This document shows positions 24,132 through 31,576 of a stretch of 64,000 nucleotides of DNA, piece after piece; within the stretch, counting starts at the first letter, position 1; every line of letters begins with the position of its first letter. The translations under genes were made by a program, and so were the position numbers. Under the pieces are notes generated by a model. That model saw only the letters and a program-made list of their open reading frames with translations, was not told the DNA's origin and searched no databases. The stretch is from Aquisediminimonas sp031376385 (GTDB lineage: Bacteria; Pseudomonadota; Alphaproteobacteria; Sphingomonadales; Sphingomonadaceae): assembly GCA_031376385.1 (NCBI GenBank), contig JANMDQ010000029.1, positions 62,001 through 126,000 of the forward strand. The letters run 5' to 3'.

Positions 24132-26885
24132 CTAGAACTTATAACCTACTTTGACACCCCAGGTGCGCGGAGCAGCGTAGCTACCGCTGAATCCGCCGCC
24201 GCTGGCCACTGTTACGCGACCAATGGTTGCCTTATTCTCAAGGTTTTCGACAAATCCTTGAACCGATAGACCGTCGTCAGCTGACCGGAAAGTTAACCGC
24301 AACTCGGTCTTTGTATAGGCCTTTTGCAGATATTGGGGGAATGCACGCGACAACAGATATTTGCCGCTATACAGCGTTTGGACTTCGGGGATCAGTGTGT
24401 TGCCGTTGCCGAGATCAATCTCGTAAGAAAGGCCGAACTGAGCACTGATGTCAGGTGTGTTCTGCACCCGTGTCGGAGTGTTATACCCAAGCGCGGTGAA
24501 CTGAGGTATGCCGCCTATGACAATTTGTGAACCATTAGCGCCCAAAACCGGGGCAAAAAGTTCCGGGTTGCTGACGGGGTTCGGTAAAATCCCGCCCAAA
24601 TAGCCCAGCTGAACTTCAGGCCGTGTCGTGCAGGTACCACCTGGCGCAACAATGCCGCAAATGCCGTTGTTGGTTACTGAAACGCCGAACGGATCATCAC
24701 GCGCGTGAAGATAGTTGACTGCGAAGTTCAATCGCAGTTTCGGCATCGGATAGGCCACGATCGATAGGTCAACACCGGGCGTTTTGTTCTTCGCGCCGTT
24801 GCTCAGGAGCGTGATTACGCTGTTTGGAACCAAAGGATTGGCAAAGCTCGTTTGCACCTGAAGGTCCGTGTATAAATTGTAGAATGCTGCCAGATTGAAC
24901 TGAAGGCGACGATCAAAAAATGTCCCCTTCATACCAGCTTCGAAAGCTTCTACACTTTCGGTGCCGTAAGGCGGCAAAGGCTGACCAGCCGAGTTCGTAA
25001 TCGGCGAGTAGCTGAAACCACCCGAGTGCTTGCCGGTCGAATAGCTGGCATAGACGAGCACGTCGTCATTGATCTTGTAATCGGCCGCAACCCGATACGT
25101 GAAGTATTTGAAGGTAGTCTTGCCGCAGCGGGTCGTCAGCGCATTGGCAACTGTAAATGCGGGTGCTGTCGATGAAGGATCAGCCGCCGTCACACCATCA
25201 CACGTGCGGTTGAAGTTTAAAGACGGTTGGTAAACGAGATAACCACCACCCGGTAACCCGGGCGTCGCAAGCGCCGAACGCAGGTCCTTCTTGTCGATCG
25301 TGTAGCGCAAACCCCCAGTAATCGTCAGTCGGTCTGCAAAAGTATATGATGCTTGACCATATGACGCATAGCTGACGTTCTTGGCAAATGAGAGTGGATT
25401 AAACGCATCGCTTGCATTCGGAGTAATGAAGGCTGTTGAAGGCGCATTAACGGTTGCCCCATTCGCTGCAGGTAGTGCCGTAAAGTTACTGCCGAAATAC
25501 AGCGGGTATCCCCCGGTTCCAGGTGCGTTTGCCAATGCACCAGCGGTCGAGTATCCGCGAATTCGCTGCGAGAAGAAGCCATCTGGAACCTTATCGTTGA
25601 GATAATAGCTGCCAATCGTATATTGGAATGGACTGTCGGTCGTCGACTGGACTTGAAGTTCCTGGCTGAACGCCTTGTTCTGGGTCAGAAAATATCCGAT
25701 GCCATAATTGGCAGGCGTTCCATCATTGTCGGTGCTGCGAGCGGCGTCGAAATTGTTGTACCCTGTGATCGACCGAAACCGAGCTACGTCGCCAATATCG
25801 TAGTTAAACATCAACGATATCTGAGTCGATTTAATCCGTTGGCGCGATGGCGCGTCATTCAGCACTTTGTAAGGACCAAGCACTGGATAGCCTAGATCAA
25901 CTGGAACGCCGTTGAGCGTTGCATCTACTATGCCGTCGCGGAAGGTAGCGAAGGGAAAGAACTGCCCTTGGAACGTGCGACCGTTGAACCCATTCGGAAA
26001 AGTAAAGGTAGCGCCGCCAATATTCAACGTACCCCCGGGCGCTGTAACCAATGACGGATCAACGAACTGGCCGATGGCCTTTGCATTGAACGTGCCGTTG
26101 CCCTTACTGTCGTCATTCCAATGCGAAGCGCGGAAAATGATTTCCAACCCGCTACCTGGAGGCGCAATCCGAAGCGAACCTCTGACATACTGCTGGTTTT
26201 TGTCGTCTTGGTCGGCATAGCCAGGGGCAGTCACGCTCTTGATGAAGCCATCGCGGCGTTCGACGTAACCCGCAAACCTGACCGCGACTGCCTCGCTAAG
26301 CGGCAGATTGATGTGTGCATCAGCCATCATCCGCCGGTATGACCCATACATCAGGTTGACGCCGCCTTCGAACGTGTCGGTTGGCTTGGCGGTAGAAATG
26401 GCGATGTTGCCGCCAAAACTATTGCGCCCATAGAGCGTGCCTTGCGGGCCTTTTTGAACTTCAACGCGCTCGAGATCGACGAACGGCACGCTCGACTGCG
26501 AGGTACGTGACTGATAAATTTCGTCGATATAAAAGCCAACGCGTGGATCGGCATTGCCCTGAATCGACTCGGTTGTGATTCCACGGATCGCAGGACGGGG
26601 GTCAGCACCCGAACGTCCTAGGCGCAAACCCGGTACAAGCTGCTCGAGCCGCGACGCTTCGGTGACGTCGTTATTCTTCAGCGTTTCGCGCCCGAGCGCG
26701 ACGATCGACAATGGGACATCCTGAAGCGACTCTTCGCGCCGCTGAGCGGTAACAACAATATCAACTACACCGCCTTCAGCCTCAGCGCGTGAGTCCGGCG
26801 CATCCTGCGAAAAGGCTGGTGCAGAAATCAGAACAACGGCAAAACTGGCGGCACTTGCTAACAAGCGATTTTTGGTACGTCTCAT
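24132..26885 (-). CDS. TonB-dependent outer-membrane receptor
   Basis: Outer-membrane active transporter of 917 residues. A signal peptide (MRRTKNRLLASAASFAVVLI, AFS-Q site) is followed by the TonB-box/plug start EGGVVDIVVTAQRREESLQD. The plug carries GPQGTLYGRNSFGGNIAIST, and the beta-barrel ends in GVKVGYKF with terminal Phe, as needed for outer-membrane assembly. Receptors of this size and type are numerous in sphingomonads and often take up catabolic substrates rather than iron. Two operator-like sites lie 61-98 bases upstream, so it probably imports the compound degraded by this cluster. AAGGGGG precedes the ATG by 9 bases. Confidence 0.93.
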   Translation of the reverse strand: MRRTKNRLLASAASFAVVLISAPAFSQDAPDSRAEAEGGVVDIVVTAQRREESLQDVPLSIVALGRETLKNNDVTEASRLEQLVPGLRLGRSGADPRPAIRGITTESIQGNADPRVGFYIDEIYQSRTSQSSVPFVDLERVEVQKGPQGTLYGRNSFGGNIAISTAKPTDTFEGGVNLMYGSYRRMMADAHINLPLSEAVAVRFAGYVERRDGFIKSVTAPGYADQDDKNQQYVRGSLRIAPPGSGLEIIFRASHWNDDSKGNGTFNAKAIGQFVDPSLVTAPGGTLNIGGATFTFPNGFNGRTFQGQFFPFATFRDGIVDATLNGVPVDLGYPVLGPYKVLNDAPSRQRIKSTQISLMFNYDIGDVARFRSITGYNNFDAARSTDNDGTPANYGIGYFLTQNKAFSQELQVQSTTDSPFQYTIGSYYLNDKVPDGFFSQRIRGYSTAGALANAPGTGGYPLYFGSNFTALPAANGATVNAPSTAFITPNASDAFNPLSFAKNVSYASYGQASYTFADRLTITGGLRYTIDKKDLRSALATPGLPGGGYLVYQPSLNFNRTCDGVTAADPSSTAPAFTVANALTTRCGKTTFKYFTYRVAADYKINDDVLVYASYSTGKHSGGFSYSPITNSAGQPLPPYGTESVEAFEAGMKGTFFDRRLQFNLAAFYNLYTDLQVQTSFANPLVPNSVITLLSNGAKNKTPGVDLSIVAYPMPKLRLNFAVNYLHARDDPFGVSVTNNGICGIVAPGGTCTTRPEVQLGYLGGILPNPVSNPELFAPVLGANGSQIVIGGIPQFTALGYNTPTRVQNTPDISAQFGLSYEIDLGNGNTLIPEVQTLYSGKYLLSRAFPQYLQKAYTKTELRLTFRSADDGLSVQGFVENLENKATIGRVTVASGGGFSGSYAAPRTWGVKVGYKF

Positions 26886-26946
26886 GGTGCAAATCCCCCT
26901 TATAATTACAAGTTCTCATGGTTACGCTGACAGTATGCTAGCAAAA

Positions 26947-26960
26947 AGACTTCGAATGCA
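26947..26960 (-). promoter_or_regulatory. putative LacI-family operator C (TonB receptor, proximal)
   Basis: On the minus strand TGCATTCGAAGTCT, 13 of 14 identical to operators A and B and pointing the same way relative to the gene. TTGCAT at its edge and GCATAC/CATACT 17-18 bases on make a weak promoter that it would cover. Confidence 0.6.
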
Positions 26961-26969
26961 AGGCAATTG

Positions 26970-26983
26970 TGACTTCGAATGCA
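26970..26983 (-). promoter_or_regulatory. putative LacI-family operator D (TonB receptor, distal)
   Basis: On the minus strand TGCATTCGAAGTCA, identical to operators A and B. Its start is 23 bases from that of operator C, about two helical turns, so two dimers could bind on one DNA face. Confidence 0.62.
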
Positions 26984-27053
26984 TTAGGCAAAGCATCGTT
27001 GCAATTTGGCAACAGATCGCAGTTGTTGAGCGGCCAAGCCGCCCCGATGACGG

Positions 27054-28061
27054 CTAATATTCGCGGATACGCTGCATACGTCCCAGCACATCTAGTCCCT
27101 GAAGCGCAAGATAGTGAAGTATATCGATAAATATCCAATTCTCGGCGAGCTTGCCATCCTGAACGCGGTAAAGATCGACAACGCGCATCTCCGTCGGTCC
27201 TGGCCCCTTGGTCATTCCCAGATAGCCGCCAGAATTGAACACAGTCAGATTCGCCCAACCGAAAAAGCCGCCAAAGTTGCCCTCGGCCATGCGGCATAGG
27301 TGACCATTAAACTTGTATCCGGTATGCAGCCCGTCGCTAAAAGGTTCCGAATGCTGCTTCAAATACCGCGGAATTGAATAGCTCGCGCCAATCCCGTCGG
27401 GCCCCCACCAGATCATGTCATCGTGCCAGACCCGCTGCAGCCGTTCGGCTTCGGAGATGCCAAGGTCTTTCGACCTCGGATTACTAAGCAGTGCGTTGAT
27501 TGCGGCGAGGGAGCGCTCGCCCATTGCTGGGTCCTGAACGTCATACATCAACCCGTCATGTGTCAGTGGACCGGGCTGAACGAGGTGTGCTCCGGTCTGC
27601 GGGGGCAGGGGAAACTGTCCCGCCTGAGTCATGAGATGGAGCAAATCAACAAACATCGCTGTTTCGGTGATGCGTCCATCCTCAATCCGGTTGAACTCGA
27701 CGAAGCGCAGCATCACGATCTTGCCAGTCGGCAATATTCCAAGATACGGCTTGTCGAACAGCGCCATCAAATGGCCCATTTGAATGACCCAGCGCCCCTT
27801 GAACCCATCGATTTCGTTGAGCCCAGCCATAAAGATGTCGGCGCGCCGCTGCACGCGTGTCATCGCCGTCAGGAACGGCCTCCAGAATATGTCGGCAACG
27901 GCCTGCGCGCCGAACTGTTCATAAAACGGGTGCATGCCGCGCCAGTGCCATTCGGGCGCGGTATAGTGTTTGAGGATGTCCTCCACAGTGTCCGAAGTCG
28001 CGCGCGCGAGGTCGTTGTGATAAGCACGGATCAACTGCTTTTCGGCCTGAAAGTCTTTCAA
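27054..28061 (-). CDS. tandem SnoaL-like (NTF2 superfamily) protein, type 1
   Basis: Protein of 335 residues paralogous to the gene at 17910: MKDFQAEKQLIRAYHNDLAR, FWRPFLTAMTRVQRRADIFM, DLLHLMTQAGQFPLPPQTG (compare DLTRLMIETGQWPLRPQLG), then WWGPDGIGASYSIPRYL and LAENWIFIDILHYLALQGLD. The start is taken as TTG at 28061, preceded 6 bases earlier by AAGGAA. A longer frame from TTG 28124 would run through the weak operator at 28097-28110. The TTG start with an operator about 35 bases upstream copies the layout of 17910. It lies upstream of the TonB receptor on the same strand, separated by operators C and D. Confidence 0.78.
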   Translation of the reverse strand: MKDFQAEKQLIRAYHNDLARATSDTVEDILKHYTAPEWHWRGMHPFYEQFGAQAVADIFWRPFLTAMTRVQRRADIFMAGLNEIDGFKGRWVIQMGHLMALFDKPYLGILPTGKIVMLRFVEFNRIEDGRITETAMFVDLLHLMTQAGQFPLPPQTGAHLVQPGPLTHDGLMYDVQDPAMGERSLAAINALLSNPRSKDLGISEAERLQRVWHDDMIWWGPDGIGASYSIPRYLKQHSEPFSDGLHTGYKFNGHLCRMAEGNFGGFFGWANLTVFNSGGYLGMTKGPGPTEMRVVDLYRVQDGKLAENWIFIDILHYLALQGLDVLGRMQRIREY

Positions 28062-28096
28062 AGAAATTTCCTTTGCCAATTTGCATGCCGAGTTTT

Positions 28097-28110
28097 TGCA
28101 TGCGAACGCA
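28097..28110 (-). promoter_or_regulatory. weak putative LacI-family operator E
   Basis: Plus strand TGCATGCGAACGCA matches operator A/B at 11 of 14 positions and keeps the outer TG...CA and central CG. It lies 35 bases before the TTG start of the SnoaL gene, close to the 32-base distance seen for operator B. The match is imperfect and could be chance. Confidence 0.35.
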
Positions 28111-28730
28111 ATCGGCTCTGTCAAAATGTTGCTCGTGACGCAAGCGTCGCCGTGGCAGCACGGCTATTTGATGCTTTGCCAGTGTCAAAATTGACTTTGT
28201 CTTGCCGTCAGCGAACGTGGCTATCGATCCTGGCGGGCGCGACGTTTTGCCAGCGTCGCCGCACTGACATGGCCGTGCTTGCAAACATCCGCGAGCAATA
28301 TTCACTGATCCTCACTTCGTTAAATACCCAATCTCGTTGTTCACATAATGTTCTTGCAATGTAGGAGATTTTTTGGTGAGCTTTCGGAATGACCACTGAC
28401 ACGTATTTCGATTCGCCATCCTGCCTGTCATCGGTTCTTGCCAAGCGGGGAAATATGAACATCCGTTCATCAAAACTGCGTTTTTGTGTGACCTTTGTGA
28501 CCTTTGCGGGCCTGCCGCGTGAGAAAGCAGGGAGGACTGAATATTTGTTTGGCAAAGAAGCGTTTAGGTGTGAACCAAGTGTCAACTTTGAACAGGAACT
28601 GGCTTGAAATGGCGGATTTCAAATGTTGTAAGATGGGTAGTTTATCGAATACCCAACTCTTTGTCCTATTAAGACCATCAAGCCGATTTTTGGCCCTGTC
28701 CTTCACTTCCTACGCTAAGAAGCAGCATAT
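28111..28730. other. long intergenic region carrying repeat copy R2
   Basis: About 600 bases between the catabolic cluster and dut without a convincing gene. It holds repeat R2 (28339-28504) and presumably the dut promoter. Minus-strand frames here end in the same SYIARTL-like peptide as those near 14 kb, but only because they cross the repeat. Confidence 0.55.
28339..28504 (+). repeat. dispersed repeat R2 with SOS-box-like sequences
   Basis: Second copy of the repeat at 13930-14146, same orientation. It holds GTTCACATAATGTTC (28339-28353; GTTC-N7-GTTC), TTGCAATGTAGGAGATTTT, the palindrome-like ATGAACATCCGTTCAT (28455-28470) and GTGTGACCTTTGTGACCTT. The two copies are about 14.4 kb apart and enclose the HAD gene, the SnoaL/cupin genes, the transporters and the TonB receptor. 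Confidence 0.7.
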
Positions 28731-29174
28731 ATGAACGCCATCACCATCCCACTTCTCCGCCTTCCCCACGGCGCTGACCTGCCTCTTCCCACCTATGCCA
28801 CCGAAGGTGCTGCCGGGATGGATGTGGTGGCGGCTGAAGACCTCATTCTTGCCCCCGGCGGGCGGCACGCTTTGGCGACGGGCTTTGCGATGGCGATTCC
28901 GCAAGGGTTTGAAGTGCAGGTCCGCCCGCGTTCTGGGCTTGCGCTGAAGCACGGCATCACTTGCCTCAACACTCCCGGAACGATTGACAGCGACTACCGG
29001 GGTGAAGTGAAGGTGATCCTTGCCAATCTGGGCAGTGATCCGTTCCCTATCAAACGCGGAGACCGGATTGCACAGCTTGTCGCAGCGCCGGTGCAACGTG
29101 CAGTCTTTGCCGAAGTGGAGAGCCTTGATGAAACAGCGCGCGGAGGCGGCGGCTTTGGCTCGACGGGGGTTTAG
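28731..29174 (+). CDS. dut: deoxyuridine 5'-triphosphate nucleotidohydrolase
   Basis: dUTPase of 147 residues, hydrolysing dUTP to dUMP and PPi to keep uracil out of DNA and supply dTMP synthesis. All five trimeric-dUTPase motifs are visible: AAGMDVVAAED (I), RPRSGLALKHGI (III region, with II just before), NTPGTIDSDYRGE (III/IV), RGDRIAQLV (IV) and the glycine-rich C-terminal RGGGGFGSTG (V). Length is normal for the family. Confidence 0.96.
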   Translation: MNAITIPLLRLPHGADLPLPTYATEGAAGMDVVAAEDLILAPGGRHALATGFAMAIPQGFEVQVRPRSGLALKHGITCLNTPGTIDSDYRGEVKVILANLGSDPFPIKRGDRIAQLVAAPVQRAVFAEVESLDETARGGGGFGSTGV

Positions 29175-29195
29175 GTTGGTGATAGTCTTCGTGCC

Positions 29196-29657
29196 ATGAA
29201 TAAGCCTGCTCATCCAGTCGCAGCAAAGCCTGTTGCCTATCCGGCCTATGACGAGGATGGATATGGCTGGGCGATGGCGCAGGCAGCGATCATTCGTGCG
29301 GGCCGGATTGACAGCATCGACTGGGAAAATGTCGCTGAGGAAATCGAAAGCATGGGGAAGAGCGAATATCGCAGTGCAGAGTCCACACTGGTTATTGTGT
29401 TGCTGCACTTATTGAGGTGGGAATATCAGATCACGTTTCGAACGCGGTCTTGGTCACAATCAATCGAAGGCCATTTGGAGCAATTTGATGACGTGATTCG
29501 CGAAAATCCCAGTCTGAAATCACGTTTGCCTGAAATGCTCGCAAGGGCACAGCGGAAGGCTCGCTATGAAGCCGCGAAAGAAACGGGACTAAGCATTGAC
29601 CTGTTTCCTTTAGACCCGCCGAGTTGGGACCAGATTCGCGGCCCCTTACCCGAGTGA
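29196..29657 (+). CDS. DUF29 family protein
   Basis: Protein of 153 residues matching the DUF29 pattern: an N-terminal YDEDGYGWAMAQAAIIRAGR, DWENVAEEIESMGKSE, LLHLLRWEYQ near the middle, and ALARAQRKARYEAAKETGL-like helices towards the end. The family is common in cyanobacteria and alphaproteobacteria and has no established biochemical role. It sits 21 bases after dut, and its stop overlaps the start of the ThiF-family gene (GTGA), so they may be cotranscribed. Confidence 0.85.
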   Translation: MNKPAHPVAAKPVAYPAYDEDGYGWAMAQAAIIRAGRIDSIDWENVAEEIESMGKSEYRSAESTLVIVLLHLLRWEYQITFRTRSWSQSIEGHLEQFDDVIRENPSLKSRLPEMLARAQRKARYEAAKETGLSIDLFPLDPPSWDQIRGPLPE

Positions 29658-30418
29658 CCCTTACTGACGCCCAGCTTGACCGCTACGCCCGCCATATCGT
29701 CCTGCGTGACATTGGTGGGGCGGGGCAAGTGAGCCTGCTCGCGGCGCATGTTCTGGTCATCGGCGCAGGGGGTATTGGGTGCCCGGCGATCCAGTATCTT
29801 GCGGGTGCCGGCGTAGGGCAGATCACGATTGTCGATGATGATCATGTGTCCCTCTCCAACCTTCAGCGGCAGATACTTTATGCCACAGACGATGTGGGCA
29901 AGCCCAAAGTTGCTGTTGCAGCTGAACAAGTGATGCGGATCAACCCGGATGTGCAAGTGACGGGGCTGCAACAGCGGATCGGACGGGATACGGATGCGGC
30001 ATTGCTGGACAGCGTGGATGTCATTCTCGACGGGTGCGATAACTTCACGACGCGGTTGATTGTGAATGATCTGAGCGTGGCGGCTCATATCCCCCTTGTG
30101 TCTGCTGCGATCGGGCAGTTTCACGGCCAGATCGGTACTTTCACTGGTTGGAACGCGGATAAGCCCTGTTACCGCTGTTTCGTCGGGGATGCGCACGATC
30201 CCGATGACTGCGATAGTTGCGCAGACTTGGGCGTGCTCGGCGCTATGGTGGGCATGATGGGCAGCTTTGCCGCGATGGAAGCCATCCGCGTCATCACGGG
30301 CTTTGGCGACGATGCAGCAGGCAAGCTGCATCTGATTGACGGTTTGGTGCCGACGATGAGGACGATCAGATTGCCCAAGGATCCCGCCTGTTCAACCTGC
30401 GGTGGTGCAGCGGCTTGA
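29654..30418 (+). CDS. moeB: HesA/MoeB/ThiF-family adenylyltransferase
   Basis: E1-like enzyme that adenylates the C-terminal glycine of a ThiS/MoaD-type sulfur carrier (thiamine or molybdopterin synthesis). The protein (254 residues) starts VTLTDAQLDRYARHIVLRDI, the standard family start. It has the ATP-binding VIGAGGIGCPAIQYL, the arginine/asparagine region SNLQRQILY, DGCDNFTTR, and zinc ligands in CYRC and CSTC. The start is set at GTG 29654, coupled to the DUF29 stop. A TTG at 29624 would only add ten residues. No C-terminal rhodanese domain is present, so the sulfur must come from elsewhere. moeB versus thiF is not resolvable by eye. Confidence 0.85.
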   Translation: MTLTDAQLDRYARHIVLRDIGGAGQVSLLAAHVLVIGAGGIGCPAIQYLAGAGVGQITIVDDDHVSLSNLQRQILYATDDVGKPKVAVAAEQVMRINPDVQVTGLQQRIGRDTDAALLDSVDVILDGCDNFTTRLIVNDLSVAAHIPLVSAAIGQFHGQIGTFTGWNADKPCYRCFVGDAHDPDDCDSCADLGVLGAMVGMMGSFAAMEAIRVITGFGDDAAGKLHLIDGLVPTMRTIRLPKDPACSTCGGAAA

Positions 30419-30428
30419 TCAGGTGCGG

Positions 30429-30944
30429 ATGGTGCGCAAAATACTCGTTGCGCTGCTGCTGTGCGGGCTAGTCACGGCCTGGATCGCCACCGACATCCGC
30501 GGCGAAATGCGCACCGCGAGTGGTGATGCGATTGTCGTGCGTGACGGTGATACGCTTACCATTGCGGGCACAGATCACCGGCTGCACGGAATCGATGCGC
30601 CAGAATATCGCCAAAACTGCAAGGATGCGCTCGGCAAAGATTGGCTATGCGGCGTCGCGGCGCGCACGGCTTTGATCGGTTTGCTAAAAGGTAAAACACT
30701 GACCTGTGAAGAACGCGCGCGCGACAAATATCACCGCGTTGTGGCGACTTGCCTTGACGCGCAGGGCCGCGACATCGCCGCCCTATTGGCAGGACAGGGG
30801 ATGGCCGTGAGCATGGATGGCTTTGCTGAAGGGCCCTATCCCACTGAGGTTGAGATCGCGCGGGCGCGGAAACTGGGCATCTGGCAGGGGACGTTTGATG
30901 AGCCTGCGACGTGGCGGGAAAATCATGTGCGCGCTCAGCCCTAA
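30429..30944 (+). CDS. thermonuclease (SNase-like) family protein, membrane anchored or exported
   Basis: Protein of 171 residues with an N-terminal hydrophobic segment (ILVALLLCGLVTAWIA) and a staphylococcal-nuclease domain: VVRDGDTLTIAGTDHRLHGI, DAPEYRQNC, KTLTCEERARDKYHRVVATC and AGQGMAVS. The Asp, Arg and Glu typical of the SNase site (RLHGIDAPE, E..RDKYHR) are present, so a Ca2+-dependent nuclease outside the cytosol is likely. Start 30429 (ATG) is preferred over an in-frame GTG at 30402. Its stop region overlaps the convergent engB by 4 bases. Confidence 0.82.
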   Translation: MVRKILVALLLCGLVTAWIATDIRGEMRTASGDAIVVRDGDTLTIAGTDHRLHGIDAPEYRQNCKDALGKDWLCGVAARTALIGLLKGKTLTCEERARDKYHRVVATCLDAQGRDIAALLAGQGMAVSMDGFAEGPYPTEVEIARARKLGIWQGTFDEPATWRENHVRAQP

Positions 30945-31576
30945 GTCAGCGACTCCAGCACGGCTGCGCGCAATTCGGGAAGGCCAAGGCCTTTCTCGCT
31001 CGACGTCGAAATAATGTCGGGAAAAGCAGCGGGGCGCTTGCGCGCTTCGGCCTCGGTCGCGGCTTGCACCTGCTCCAAAGCGCTGGCTTTGATCTTGTCC
31101 GCCTTCGTCAGCACCAGCCTGTAAGAAACCGCTGCAGCATCGAGCATGTTCATGACATCACGGTCGACCTCTTTGATGCCGTGACGACTGTCGATCAGCA
31201 CCAGACAACGCTTCAGCACTTGCCGTCCGCGCAGATAATCATTGATCAGGAACCGCCATTTCTTGACGACATCCTTCGGGGCCGTCGCAAAGCCGTAGCC
31301 GGGCATATCGACCAGCCTGAACTTGAGCGGCTCTCCGATGTTGAAAAAGTTGAGTTCCTGCGTCCGCCCGGGCGTGTTGGACGTGCGCGCAAGGCCGTTG
31401 CGGTTGGTGAGGGCATTGAGCAGCGAAGATTTCCCGACGTTCGACCGTCCGGCAAACGCCACTTCCTCCACCTCAGGCGGTGGCAAATGTTCAAGCGACG
31501 GCGCAGATTTGAGGAAGGCGATTGGCCCTGCAAACACTTTCCGCGCAGATTCTATCTCGTCTTCGCCAAAGCTCAT
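30941..31576 (-). CDS. engB: ribosome biogenesis GTP-binding protein EngB (YsxC/YihA)
   Basis: Essential small GTPase for assembly of the large ribosomal subunit (211 residues). G motifs: FAGRSNVGKSS (G1), TPGRTQ (G2 region), DMPGYG (G3), LTKADK (G4). The start at 31576 (MSFGEDEIESAR) overlaps the yidC stop as ATGA. The frame extends 48 codons further upstream inside yidC, but that part is an overlap artefact. It is last gene of the rpmH-rnpA-yidD-yidC-engB operon. Confidence 0.95.
   Translation of the reverse strand: MSFGEDEIESARKVFAGPIAFLKSAPSLEHLPPPEVEEVAFAGRSNVGKSSLLNALTNRNGLARTSNTPGRTQELNFFNIGEPLKFRLVDMPGYGFATAPKDVVKKWRFLINDYLRGRQVLKRCLVLIDSRHGIKEVDRDVMNMLDAAAVSYRLVLTKADKIKASALEQVQAATEAEARKRPAAFPDIISTSSEKGLGLPELRAAVLESLT

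Noticed and set aside
28208..28585. 125-codon minus-strand frame across repeat R2
   Set aside because: Same reason as for the R1 frames: similarity tracks the DNA repeat, not a conserved protein.
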